DNA of 46,407 bases. Origin: an uncultured SAR116 cluster alpha proteobacterium. GTDB taxonomy: Bacteria > Pseudomonadota > Alphaproteobacteria > Puniceispirillales > GCA-002684695. The notes under the pieces were generated by a model. That model worked only from the letters and a program-made list of their open reading frames with translations. It made no database searches and had not been told where the DNA came from. Shown here one piece after another: positions 35,139-44,160 of the stretch. The DNA lies in NCBI GenBank assembly GCA_902612965.1, contig CACMFN010000014.1, positions 1 to 46,407 of the forward strand, in the 5' to 3' direction. The first letter of the stretch is position 1. Every line of letters begins with the position of its first letter. The position numbers and the translations under genes were made by a program.

Positions 35139-36897
35139 ATTTATTGGCCTTTTTTAATAATTTTCTTTTCATCTTAGTTTTTATATAATCTACTTTTCCA
35201 TTATTTGATAATTTGACACCATAAACATTAAAAGCTCTAGAATTTGAGATCCATCCCTCAACAAAATCTTTTTTAACTCTCTCTATTTCTCTATCATATG
35301 GAAACCCATATCCACCGCCAGGTTGAGTTATTGATACAATTTTTTCACCATCTAAAAGCTCAACTTCATAGACCAATGGTAAATTAATTTTCTTACCATT
35401 ATTATCAATTTTATATTGTTCTGCAGGCGAAGCACTTTCACCACCTCTAACACCAGATGCAGGAAATATTGTTCCATCACTTGCATATGCTACTTTAATT
35501 TTACTGTTAAATGGACCGTATTCAACATGCGCACCAGGTGAGCCTCTTCGTCTACCAGCTCCCTCAGAGTTTTTTGAAATTGCTTGCTTATAAACTTTAA
35601 TTGGAAATCTTAGCTCATCTAATTCAACACTATCAAGAAGACATAAACCAGCACTCCCCATACCGGTTAAAGTTAACCATCCATCTGCTTGAGGTGATGC
35701 ACCAGCTCCAGTATGAAACAAAAAAATTTCATTAACAAAATTTTCATTTGATCTTTCATCAAATCCTGAAATTACTCCAGTGGCAGGAGGCAATAAAGGA
35801 CCACATTCAGCCATACCCAAGCCCTCTCCAAGCTTAGCAAAGGCTTGCACTACAGCATTTTCTAACCTATCACAAATATTAGATGTCCCTAATGAGCAAC
35901 TATATGGGTGTTTAGGAATGCCAACTATACAACCTTCTCTTAGGAGAATATTGACACATCTAAAACTCCCAGTATTGGGAGGCACAGTATGATCAATACT
36001 GTTAAAAATTCCCGTCATAGCCCCAGATTTTGCTGTAGCCTCTGTTAGATTCAAACCACAGGGCAAATTGTCAGGATTATCTCTCAAATCGATCGTTAAG
36101 GTTCCTTTAATATTATCAATATTTAAAGAAATATTTATTTGCAAACCTTCTTTAGGTAAACCGGGAAATGGATCATGCTTTGTTGAAATTTTAATTTTCT
36201 TTGAGGGCATTTCTTTAATTGCCTCTCTCATTCTAAGTTCACTATAATTAAACCATTTATGTGTGAAAGTTTTTAATTTTTTCCAACCAATTTCATAGCC
36301 CAATTGAATTAATTCTCTTTCACCAATTCTTGCGGATGAAATCATTGCTAAATAATCACCTTTCCATTGTTTAGGAACCCTAAATCTAATTTCACACATT
36401 CTAATAATGTCTTTGATATCACTATAATTTTCTTGAATTTTAGTTCCTGGAAAAATTAAGGCTCCCTCCTCATATACATCTTCAACATCTGCCATGTAAG
36501 TAGTCGGTTTAGAATTTCCAATGTCAGCTTGATGAGCCTTTACGCAAACATTGAAATGATGTTTGCCCTTAGAATCAATTACAGGTACAACAATTGTATG
36601 GTCAGCTGCATGTGAGCAACCATGATAAGGAGAGTTTATTAAAAAAGCATCTCCCTTTTTCTTGACAGGATGAAATTTATCTATCGATTTACACATTAAA
36701 TCTGGACCAGATAAAACATGTACAGGTAGACTTTCGTCAGCAACTATAAATTCATTTTTAGCACTTAAAATACAACAGGAAAAATCATGCGCAGTATTTA
36801 AAACACCAGACCTTCCTGTTCTCATAAGAGTGTTTGCCATTTGCTGACAGATACCTTGAAACTTACTACTTAAAACTGCTAATTCAGCGCCATTCAT
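35128..36897 (-). CDS. hyuB: Hydantoinase B / oxoprolinase subunit
   Basis: Subunit B of an ATP-dependent N-methylhydantoinase/5-oxoprolinase-type complex, 589 residues. Seen: an N-terminal RTGRSGVLNTAHDFSC-like segment, INSPYHGCSHAADHTIVVP, CGLNLTEATAKSGAMTGIFN, and the Gly-rich GGYGFPYDREIERVKKDFVEG near the end. AGGGGTG before the ATG supports the start. Acts with HyuA to open a cyclic amide with ATP. Overlaps the amidase gene, matching a pathway where ring opening precedes amide hydrolysis. Confidence 0.92.
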   Translation of the reverse strand: MNGAELAVLSSKFQGICQQMANTLMRTGRSGVLNTAHDFSCCILSAKNEFIVADESLPVHVLSGPDLMCKSIDKFHPVKKKGDAFLINSPYHGCSHAADHTIVVPVIDSKGKHHFNVCVKAHQADIGNSKPTTYMADVEDVYEEGALIFPGTKIQENYSDIKDIIRMCEIRFRVPKQWKGDYLAMISSARIGERELIQLGYEIGWKKLKTFTHKWFNYSELRMREAIKEMPSKKIKISTKHDPFPGLPKEGLQINISLNIDNIKGTLTIDLRDNPDNLPCGLNLTEATAKSGAMTGIFNSIDHTVPPNTGSFRCVNILLREGCIVGIPKHPYSCSLGTSNICDRLENAVVQAFAKLGEGLGMAECGPLLPPATGVISGFDERSNENFVNEIFLFHTGAGASPQADGWLTLTGMGSAGLCLLDSVELDELRFPIKVYKQAISKNSEGAGRRRGSPGAHVEYGPFNSKIKVAYASDGTIFPASGVRGGESASPAEQYKIDNNGKKINLPLVYEVELLDGEKIVSITQPGGGYGFPYDREIERVKKDFVEGWISNSRAFNVYGVKLSNNGKVDYIKTKMKRKLLKKANKYEK

Positions 36898-36925
36898 TTA
36901 AACACACCCCTAAATTATAAATTCA

Positions 36926-39028
36926 TTACCAAAATGATGTAGCGCCCTCATTTAATTTAGCTTTACCATTTGATTTAATTTTAATTTCTAACGAATTGTT
37001 TTTATTTAATTTAATTTTAGATGATTTATCGATAAATATTGATGTAAATGGAGTTTCGATAACATTTGGACCTTTATATATTTTATCATAAATTAATTGA
37101 TTAAAATTTAAGATTTTTATTTTTTTAAACCCTTCATTTTTAATATAAACATTTCTATAATTAAATTTGCTTTTTTTAATAAATTCTCTTTCCATCAATA
37201 AATTTGTTCTTGAAGTCTTACATGATATTTTGGCATTCCACTGTATAATTTCAATTTCACTATCTATATCAACTACTTCAAATAAACTAAGATATTTTTT
37301 ATTAAATTCTTTTTTAATTAATTCTTTATTTATAGAAAATTTTTTATTTAGCGTGATTGGAACTTCAATTTCCCACACTTGATCAGTTAGTTTTGCTTCT
37401 ATAAAAAAATCAATTTTGTGTGAAATTGAATTTTTAACATTTGTTTTTGCAAATTTATTACATTTATTAAATAATTCTTTCAAAATTTTATTTGCTAATT
37501 TTAAATCTAAATTATTCAACTTAGAAGGGTAAGTTATTGAGAACTCATCTGTAAGTTCTGCAATAACAGCCCCTGAAGCAGATATAACTGGACCCATGTC
37601 AGGAATTAAAATGCTTTTACAGCCTAAATTTTTAGCTAAATTCAAAATATTTATTCCAGAAGCACCACCACCAGCTATAATTATCGCTTCTGACGGATTT
37701 ATTCCCTGATGAATAGTTAAACTTTTAATCTCTTGGGCCATATTTTGAGTTACAACATCCAAAATTGATAAAGCTGTATCATATTCATTCATTCCTAATT
37801 TTTTGCTTATATTTTTAATAGATTTTAAGGCAAGATTTTTATTAAGTTTTATATTGCCACCAAGAAAAAAATCTGAATTAAGTATTCCTAATATAAGAGC
37901 AGCATCAGTAACTGTTGTTTTTTCTCCACCTTTATCATAGCAAACTGGACCTGGATTAGCCCCAGCGCTTTCTGGACCAACATGGAGCATACCTCCTTTA
38001 TCAATCCAAGCAATACTTCCCCCACCTGCACCAATACTTCTTATATCTATGGAAGAAAAACCTGTCATGTGACCTCGGTATTTTTCTCCTATCCATGTTT
38101 CTCTTGTTCTTGGTATTTTGTTGTTTTTTATAAGGCTAATATCAAACGTAGTACCTCCTAAATCAGTGACAATGCCTTGTTTAAAATATTTACTTTTTTT
38201 CAAATAGAATTTTCCTGCTACAGGTGCCATTGATGGTCCTGAATTAATTAAGTGTATTGGAAATTCCATTATTGAGTTAATATCTTTAATCCCCCCTTGA
38301 GATGTAATCATTAATAACTCACCATTAAAACCATTTAAGAAAAGTAATTCCTTAAGTTTCTTCAAATATTTACTCATAATAGGTTTTAAGGATGCGTTAA
38401 TACAAGTTGAAGAAGCTCTTCTGTATTCTCTTAAAGTTGGGTTAACTTCATGTGACAATGAAAACGGAATATTTGGTAATTCATTTTTAATAACCTCTCC
38501 AATTTGTTTTTCATGGTAGGGATTAATTGTTGACCATAATAAACAAACGGCAACTGATTCAATTTTTAATTTTTTTAGTTTTAAAATAATTTTTTTTAGA
38601 TGATTTATATCTAAATTTTCAGAAATTGAGCCATCATAGTTTGTTCTTTCTGGAACTTCAAATGTAAGTGATCTTGGAACATATGGATCTGGGTATTCAA
38701 CAGTGAAATTAAATATTTCTATCCTTCCTCCTTCTCTAAACAATAAAGTATCAGGGTGACCTTTAGTACACAAAAAAGCTGTTTTCGCTATCTTATTTGT
38801 TACAATTGCATTAATGGCATGTGTTGTACCATGTATAATTGTATCTATATCCGATAAAAAGTCGGTAAAATTTTTTTTATATGAAGTGGCAATCTGTTTT
38901 AAACCGTTAAGAATGCCTATTGAAGGATTTTCTGGTGTGGTTGGAACTTTAAAAATCTTTAAAATATTTTTTTTATCTTCACAGACTAAGTCTGTAAAAG
39001 TTCCACCGGTGTCAATCGAAATTCGCAT
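36926..39028 (-). CDS. hyuA: Hydantoinase A / oxoprolinase subunit
   Basis: ATP-binding subunit A, 700 residues. MRISIDTGGTFTDLVCED is the actin-like phosphate-1 motif; IIHGTTHAINAIV, GIVTDLGGTTFDISLI and IIIAGGGASGINILNLA complete the ATPase core. Substrates in the family are hydantoins, N-methylhydantoin, 5-oxoproline and acetophenone-like compounds. The last quarter is AT-rich and divergent. A 13-bp perfect hairpin lies 11 bases before the ATG, with no recognisable Shine-Dalgarno, so translation or readthrough from the binding-protein gene may be controlled there. Confidence 0.92.
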   Translation of the reverse strand: MRISIDTGGTFTDLVCEDKKNILKIFKVPTTPENPSIGILNGLKQIATSYKKNFTDFLSDIDTIIHGTTHAINAIVTNKIAKTAFLCTKGHPDTLLFREGGRIEIFNFTVEYPDPYVPRSLTFEVPERTNYDGSISENLDINHLKKIILKLKKLKIESVAVCLLWSTINPYHEKQIGEVIKNELPNIPFSLSHEVNPTLREYRRASSTCINASLKPIMSKYLKKLKELLFLNGFNGELLMITSQGGIKDINSIMEFPIHLINSGPSMAPVAGKFYLKKSKYFKQGIVTDLGGTTFDISLIKNNKIPRTRETWIGEKYRGHMTGFSSIDIRSIGAGGGSIAWIDKGGMLHVGPESAGANPGPVCYDKGGEKTTVTDAALILGILNSDFFLGGNIKLNKNLALKSIKNISKKLGMNEYDTALSILDVVTQNMAQEIKSLTIHQGINPSEAIIIAGGGASGINILNLAKNLGCKSILIPDMGPVISASGAVIAELTDEFSITYPSKLNNLDLKLANKILKELFNKCNKFAKTNVKNSISHKIDFFIEAKLTDQVWEIEVPITLNKKFSINKELIKKEFNKKYLSLFEVVDIDSEIEIIQWNAKISCKTSRTNLLMEREFIKKSKFNYRNVYIKNEGFKKIKILNFNQLIYDKIYKGPNVIETPFTSIFIDKSSKIKLNKNNSLEIKIKSNGKAKLNEGATSFW

Positions 39029-39039
39029 ATATTAAATAC

Positions 39040-39070
39040 CACTTAGCAAATTATTTAAATTTGCTAAGTG
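39040..39070. promoter_or_regulatory. 13-bp perfect hairpin between binding protein and hyuA
   Basis: CACTTAGCAAATT (39040-39052) and AATTTGCTAAGTG (39058-39070) pair perfectly around a five-base loop. On the minus strand it falls between the solute-binding-protein stop and the hyuA start. The bases that follow it on that strand (GTATTTAATATATG) are U-rich but not a clean U tract, so it may be a leaky terminator, an mRNA 3'-end stabiliser for the abundant binding protein, or an element blocking the hyuA start. A better T run exists only on the plus side, where there is no gene to terminate. Confidence 0.7.
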
Positions 39071-39087
39071 ATAAATTTTTTTAAGAA

Positions 39088-40131
39088 CTATTGCATTACT
39101 CTTGTCCAAACTTTGTCAATCAAAGATTGGGCTTTTTCATTACAAGCTTGTCCAAAAACAACAGGAACACCTTCAGGTACCTGAATATTAGTAGCATTTT
39201 TCATTTTGTCAGAAAGATACTTTTGTGATTCTGGAATAGCATTTGCGTAAGCTGCATTATTTGATAATATTGCCATATTTTCTGGATCCATTAAAAAGTT
39301 CATAAAAGCCTTTGCTTCTTTTACGTTTTTTGCTCCTTTTGGCATTACTAAACTATCAAACCAACCAACAACTCCCTCTTTTGGATATGCATAAGTTAAG
39401 TCATCCATATATTCCCATTTTCCGACTTGGCTGTATCCATCCCAATGGGCATGCATAATTACTTCACCACTTTTTAATCTGTCATTAATGCCCTCAGAGG
39501 AATATACTTTAACGCATTTTTTTTGTTCTAACATTAAGTCAAGAACGGCCTGCATTTCATTTGGATCTTCAGAACAAAAATTAGATCCTAAAGCTAGGTG
39601 GGCCATATTCACAACTTCTTCTGGTGACTTAAAAACAGCTAATTTTCCGCAAACCTCATCATTTGGTTTAAAAAATTCCATCATAGATGAGCCATCACCT
39701 GAATATGAGTCAGCTCTAAAAGCAAATCCGGCCGAACCCATTTGATATGGTGTTGAATATTCTTGCATGGGATCAAAGGATGGATTTTGAAATTGCTTTG
39801 CAACATATTTATAATTTGGCATGTCTTTAATTCCAGAAACTTTCTCGAGAAGTCCTTCTTTAATCATTATTTCAACAAAATGTTGAGATGGAACCGCTAA
39901 ATCATATCCTGTTGACCCACCTGCTGCCTGAAGTTTTGCCAGAAGGGTTTCATTTGAGTCATAAGTATCAATTATCACTTGAATACCTGTTTCAGCTTCA
40001 AATTTTTTAACCAATTCGTCCGGTGTATAGTCTGACCAATTGTATAGGTTTAGTTTTCCCGCTGCAAAAGAACTTGATGAAATCAGAGTAATTGCAACAC
40101 AAAAACTAAAAAACTTTAATATTTTATTCAT
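39088..40131 (-). CDS. PotD/PotF-family periplasmic solute-binding protein
   Basis: Binding protein of the Pot-type ABC importer. A signal peptide ends SSSSFA; the mature start KLNLYNWSDYTPDELVKKFE, TYDSNETLLAKL and YDLAVPS are PotD/PotF hallmarks. Length about 347 is normal. ATG 40131 is chosen because GAGGAAAG is directly upstream; an in-frame ATG at 40143 overlaps that site. A 173-base gap separates it from potC, long enough for its own promoter, giving extra binding protein over permease, as is common. The ligand may be a polyamine, or another cationic or neutral compound of this catabolic region. Confidence 0.92.
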   Translation of the reverse strand: MNKILKFFSFCVAITLISSSSFAAGKLNLYNWSDYTPDELVKKFEAETGIQVIIDTYDSNETLLAKLQAAGGSTGYDLAVPSQHFVEIMIKEGLLEKVSGIKDMPNYKYVAKQFQNPSFDPMQEYSTPYQMGSAGFAFRADSYSGDGSSMMEFFKPNDEVCGKLAVFKSPEEVVNMAHLALGSNFCSEDPNEMQAVLDLMLEQKKCVKVYSSEGINDRLKSGEVIMHAHWDGYSQVGKWEYMDDLTYAYPKEGVVGWFDSLVMPKGAKNVKEAKAFMNFLMDPENMAILSNNAAYANAIPESQKYLSDKMKNATNIQVPEGVPVVFGQACNEKAQSLIDKVWTRVMQ

Positions 40132-40316
40132 TTCTTTCCTCATTAAATTAAAAAAACGTATTAACTAGTTAACACAGTAATACTATTTTATAAATAGTCA
40201 ATTAATAAATATAATCAATTTAAAAAAAATAAAATGCAATTAATGAAACATTACTATTTAAAAAAATTCATGAAGAATAAAAAATTTCAGAATTAAAATT
40301 TTAATATTTTTAAACT

Positions 40317-41117
40317 TTATGAGCTCTTTTTATTTAAAAACCAATAGCCAGTAACGAAGATAATTGAAAAAGCTAACAAAAGACTTGAAACTGCATTTAC
40401 TTCAGGTGTTACTCCCATTTTTACCATACTATATATATATACTGGTAATGTTGTTGAACCTCCACCAGCTACCATTAATGTGATTATAAAATCATCTACG
40501 GATATAACAAATGCCAACATAAAACCAGAGAGAATACCCGGTGTTAAAAGTGGTAAAGTAATATATCTAAATGCTGAATTTTTGTCAGAGTACAAATCTC
40601 TTGCTGCAAGTTCAAGATTAGGATCCATTGCCTCTAATGCGGCCTTAATTGGCATGTAGGCAAAAGGAATGCAAAATACTGTGTGTGCAATGATTACATT
40701 AATTAATCCTAAATTAATTCCTAAAGTTGCAAAAAATATTAATGTAGCAACAGCAGTTACAATTTCAGGTACCATTAAAGGTAGTGTAATAAGACCACTA
40801 CTAAATTCTTTACCTCTAAAACCTCCTCCTCTCACAATAACCAAAGCTGAAATTGTTGCAATAGCAGTGGCCATTGGTGCTGCAGTTATTGCGATAATAA
40901 GAGAATTGTATGCAGCCTGTAAAATATCATCGTTAAAGAATAGTTTTTCATACCAACGAAATGAAAAACCAGTCCAGATCATAGCATAACTACTTGAGTT
41001 AAAACTATAACAAACCAGTACAAATATAGGAACATACAAAAAACCAAAGAAAATAGCTGTCCAACCACTAAACCCAGGAAAATCCCAAACATGTCTAAAT
41101 TTATTTTTTCTAAACAT
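40317..41117 (-). CDS. potC: ABC importer permease, PotC/PotI type
   Basis: Inner-membrane permease with about six helices; the ABC-binding EAA loop reads EAMDPNLELAARDLYSDKNSAFRYITLPLLTPGI. The VPIFVLVCYSFNSSS start of the core fits PotC. I chose ATG 41117, which overlaps the potB stop by eight bases and has AGGA upstream; longer starts at 41135 and 41156 are in frame. Works with PotB and PotA to move the ligand of the adjacent binding protein. Confidence 0.9.
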   Translation of the reverse strand: MFRKNKFRHVWDFPGFSGWTAIFFGFLYVPIFVLVCYSFNSSSYAMIWTGFSFRWYEKLFFNDDILQAAYNSLIIAITAAPMATAIATISALVIVRGGGFRGKEFSSGLITLPLMVPEIVTAVATLIFFATLGINLGLINVIIAHTVFCIPFAYMPIKAALEAMDPNLELAARDLYSDKNSAFRYITLPLLTPGILSGFMLAFVISVDDFIITLMVAGGGSTTLPVYIYSMVKMGVTPEVNAVSSLLLAFSIIFVTGYWFLNKKSS

Positions 41118-42018
41118 GTTTTTGTAGATCCTCATGCTTACTGTTAATTCTTGCATTTATAACAAGAACTATAACCACAAGTGAGAGTAAGAACATCGCA
41201 ACTGCTGCACCAAAAGGCCAGTTTCTTGCTGTAGAGAATTGAAATTGTATTAAAGAACCCAATAAAAGTTTTTTTCCGCCACCTAGTAAATCTGGAGCAA
41301 TAAATGCACCTAAACAAGGAACGAAAACTAAGATACTTCCTCCTATAATACCAGGTAAAGTCAATGGTATAATTACTCTCCTAATTATTTCCATTCTAGA
41401 AGAGTATAAATCACTTGCAGCTTCAAGCAATCTCACATCTAATTTCTCCAAGGAAGAGAAAATTGGCAATACCATTAAAGGCAAATATGAATATACTAAC
41501 CCAATTAAAATTGCAAAATTCGTATACATTAAATTAAGTGAATCATCTTCGTTTAAAAGACCAAAAAAGGAGAAAGAGCTCTCAATTACGCCACCTTTTC
41601 CTAATATAATAATCCATGCAAAAGTTCTTACTAATAAATTTGTCCAAAAAGGAATTGTAACTAAAAATATAAGAATATTTTTGACATTATCAGGTTGCCT
41701 TGAAATAAAATAGGCGGCTGGAAATCCTATTATTAATGAAATAATAGTTGCAGAAACAGCTAAAACAAAGGATCTTAAAATAATAATTACATAGGCAGGA
41801 TTAAATTCCATTTCATCAAATAAATTAGTATCAAACAAAATTTGTCTATAACCACTTAAATCAAATTTGAAATATACACCCCCGTAAACATTTGGTTCCA
41901 TTACTGAAACTCCAGCCATAATTAGCAATGGCCCTATCATAAAAATACCTATTACTAACCATAAAGGCGTTAAACCTAAAACAATATTTCTTGATTTGTT
42001 TTCACCCTGTATATTCAT
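41110..42018 (-). CDS. potB: ABC importer permease, PotB/PotH type
   Basis: Inner-membrane permease, 302 residues, about six helices. A periplasmic insert (about 25-65) is typical of PotB. The EAA loop is EAASDLYSSRMEIIRRVIIPLTLPGI. The ATG overlaps the potA stop by four bases and its own stop overlaps potC, so A, B and C are translationally coupled. Pairs with PotC to form the channel. Confidence 0.9.
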   Translation of the reverse strand: MNIQGENKSRNIVLGLTPLWLVIGIFMIGPLLIMAGVSVMEPNVYGGVYFKFDLSGYRQILFDTNLFDEMEFNPAYVIIILRSFVLAVSATIISLIIGFPAAYFISRQPDNVKNILIFLVTIPFWTNLLVRTFAWIIILGKGGVIESSFSFFGLLNEDDSLNLMYTNFAILIGLVYSYLPLMVLPIFSSLEKLDVRLLEAASDLYSSRMEIIRRVIIPLTLPGIIGGSILVFVPCLGAFIAPDLLGGGKKLLLGSLIQFQFSTARNWPFGAAVAMFLLSLVVIVLVINARINSKHEDLQKHV

Positions 42019-43097
42019 TGATTTATTACACGTGCATGATTTTTTGGAAATTCCAGAGTTACTTCATCTGCATTTTTGAAGTTTTTTACTTTATCTATTG
42101 GCAATGTAATATTTATTTTTTGGTTGTTGCTCTCAACTTCAAGATGTGCTGCATTTCCAAGATAAGTAAATTGTGAGATAAAAGATTTTATTTTTGACGA
42201 ACTTGATTTATTAATTTTTATTCTTTCAGGTCTTATAAAAATTGTAATAGGGTCATTTACTTTTATTAATGACGGAATTTCAAGAGAGATTTCATGCCCG
42301 GAATTAAGTTTACATAAACCATTTTTACCAATTTTTTTACATATTCCTTTCAATAAATTAGCTTCTCCAATAAAATTTGCAACAAACTGGTTAGCTGGAT
42401 TTTCATATATAGAATTTGGCTCACCTATTTGTTGTATTTCTCCTTCACTAATTACAGCTATTCTATCTGACATAGTTAAAGCCTCTTCCTGGTCATGCGT
42501 TACAAAAACAAACGTAATACCCGTTTCTCTTTGAAGTGTTTTAAGCTCAATACGCATTGCCTGACGGAGCTTTAAATCTAAAGCTGACAAAGGTTCATCG
42601 AGTAGTAAAACTTTTGGTTCAGGGGCAAGAGCTCTAGCTAACGCAACCCTTTGTTGTTGCCCACCAGAAAGTTGATTTGGCCTTCTTTTTGAAAATTCTT
42701 CCATTTGAACCAATTTTAAAACGTAATTGGTTTTTTGCTCAATTTCAGAACGATTTTTACCTAAACGTCTTAGACCAAAAGCAACATTTTCAAAAACATT
42801 TAAATGTGGAAATAGTGCATAATGCTGAAAAACTGTGTTGATCGGTCTTTTATTAGGTGGCAGATTTACAATTTCTTTTCCAAAAAGCTTTAAATCTCCC
42901 TTTGTAATGTCTTCAAAGCCCGCAATTAATCTTAAAAGTGTAGTTTTGCCACAACCAGAGGGACCTAAAAGGGTGAAAAATTCATTATCATTAATTGTAA
43001 GATTTGCATCCTTAAGTGCTGTTACAGAATTTTCACCAACTCCATAAACTTTTGTAACATTTTGAACTTCAATAGCGTTTTTGATTGATTGTTTCAT
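42015..43097 (-). CDS. potA: ABC importer ATPase, PotA type
   Basis: ATPase of the Pot-type importer, 360 residues. Walker A GPSGCGKTT (about 45-53), signature LSGGQQQRVALARAL, Walker B VLLLDEPLSALD and switch His in FVTHDQEEAL. A C-terminal TOBE-like domain (about 280-360) is present. Energises uptake through PotB/PotC. It is 65 bases downstream of the HpsP-like gene with no clear terminator, so the importer could be cotranscribed with the dehydrogenases. Confidence 0.95.
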   Translation of the reverse strand: MKQSIKNAIEVQNVTKVYGVGENSVTALKDANLTINDNEFFTLLGPSGCGKTTLLRLIAGFEDITKGDLKLFGKEIVNLPPNKRPINTVFQHYALFPHLNVFENVAFGLRRLGKNRSEIEQKTNYVLKLVQMEEFSKRRPNQLSGGQQQRVALARALAPEPKVLLLDEPLSALDLKLRQAMRIELKTLQRETGITFVFVTHDQEEALTMSDRIAVISEGEIQQIGEPNSIYENPANQFVANFIGEANLLKGICKKIGKNGLCKLNSGHEISLEIPSLIKVNDPITIFIRPERIKINKSSSSKIKSFISQFTYLGNAAHLEVESNNQKINITLPIDKVKNFKNADEVTLEFPKNHARVINQ

Positions 43098-43162
43098 CTA
43101 AACTAATACATAAAATATTTTCTACTTAATAAATATATCTTTTAAAGTTTTTTCAAGATAAT

Positions 43163-44158
43163 TTATGGTTTGATTATTACTTTGACATCTTCGACCTCAT
43201 TTTTGAGAAGTTTCTCATAATAATAAGGTACTTCATGTAATGATATAGGTTGTGAAATTATCTTGCTAATATATTTTGATATTTTATTTAAAAAATTTAC
43301 AGCTTGATCAAGCTCATCGTTGTAAGCTGCACAACCATAAAGTTCAATTCCTGCCTCAACAATTTTAACCACTTCTATTTCTGATAATTCATGAGTAAGT
43401 CCAACTAGAGAAATTTTCCCACCTTTAGAAATATTATTTAAAATAAATTGTAACGCATTAGGTGAATTAGTAGCATCAATGCAAAAGTTTGGTTTTTTGT
43501 GCTCTTTTATATCTTCTGCAGGATCGAAAATATCAAAATTTAATTGATGTGATATTTTGTTTAACCTATGTTTATTGACATCGTATATTTTGATTGATTT
43601 TGCACCAAACTCTCTTAAAGAAAGAGCTGACAATACCCCAATTGGACCTAATCCAACAATTAAAATATTATTATACTTTGCATTATCAAATTTTGATATA
43701 GCGTGCAATGCAACAGCTAAAGGTTCAATCAGTGCAGCATTTTTAAGGTCTATAGATTTTGAAATTTTTAGTAGTTGCTTTTCTTTTTGAATGGAATACT
43801 TAGCAAATCCCCCATCATTCAATTCACCTACAAACCCTAAATTAAGACACAAATGGTATAATTTTTTTTTACAATAGTAACAATCTTCGCAAAAAACACG
43901 ACTGTCTGCAATTACATGATCATTAGCTTTTAGACTATTGACCTTTTTACCTATTTTTAAAATTTTTCCTGAAAATTCGTGTCCAGGCGTAGAAGGAGAC
44001 CTCGAAATCCAGCAACCTGTTTTATAATTATGCAGATCTGAACCGCAAATACCTGCATAAGCAATTTCAACTAAAACTTGATCATCTTTAAGGGAATCCT
44101 CAAAGGGTATATTTTCAACTTTAATAAAATTTTTTTTATAGAGTCTAACTGCTTCCAT
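43163..44158 (-). CDS. hpsP: Zinc-dependent MDR dehydrogenase, HpsP-like
   Basis: Zinc alcohol dehydrogenase of the sorbitol/threonine/idonate group, 331 residues. Catalytic zinc residues: Cys in AGICGSDLH, His-Glu in PGHEFSG, and Glu in ALIEPLAV. Structural zinc: four Cys in CEDCYYCKKKLYHLC. The Rossmann motif is VGLGPIGVL. HpsP in other marine bacteria is an idonate-dehydrogenase-like enzyme that interconverts dihydroxypropanesulfonate enantiomers with HpsO. Two bases after the HpsN-like gene. The name rests on the three-gene context more than on this sequence. Confidence 0.65.
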   Translation of the reverse strand: MEAVRLYKKNFIKVENIPFEDSLKDDQVLVEIAYAGICGSDLHNYKTGCWISRSPSTPGHEFSGKILKIGKKVNSLKANDHVIADSRVFCEDCYYCKKKLYHLCLNLGFVGELNDGGFAKYSIQKEKQLLKISKSIDLKNAALIEPLAVALHAISKFDNAKYNNILIVGLGPIGVLSALSLREFGAKSIKIYDVNKHRLNKISHQLNFDIFDPAEDIKEHKKPNFCIDATNSPNALQFILNNISKGGKISLVGLTHELSEIEVVKIVEAGIELYGCAAYNDELDQAVNFLNKISKYISKIISQPISLHEVPYYYEKLLKNEVEDVKVIIKP

Positions 44159-44160
44159 AT

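Noticed and set aside
40161-40172. Palindrome TTAACTAGTTAA upstream of the solute-binding-protein gene as an operator
   Set aside because: Twelve-base palindromes are expected about 25 times by chance in a window this long and AT-rich, and no convincing -10/-35 pair frames it. The rest of 40144-40316 shows no gene.
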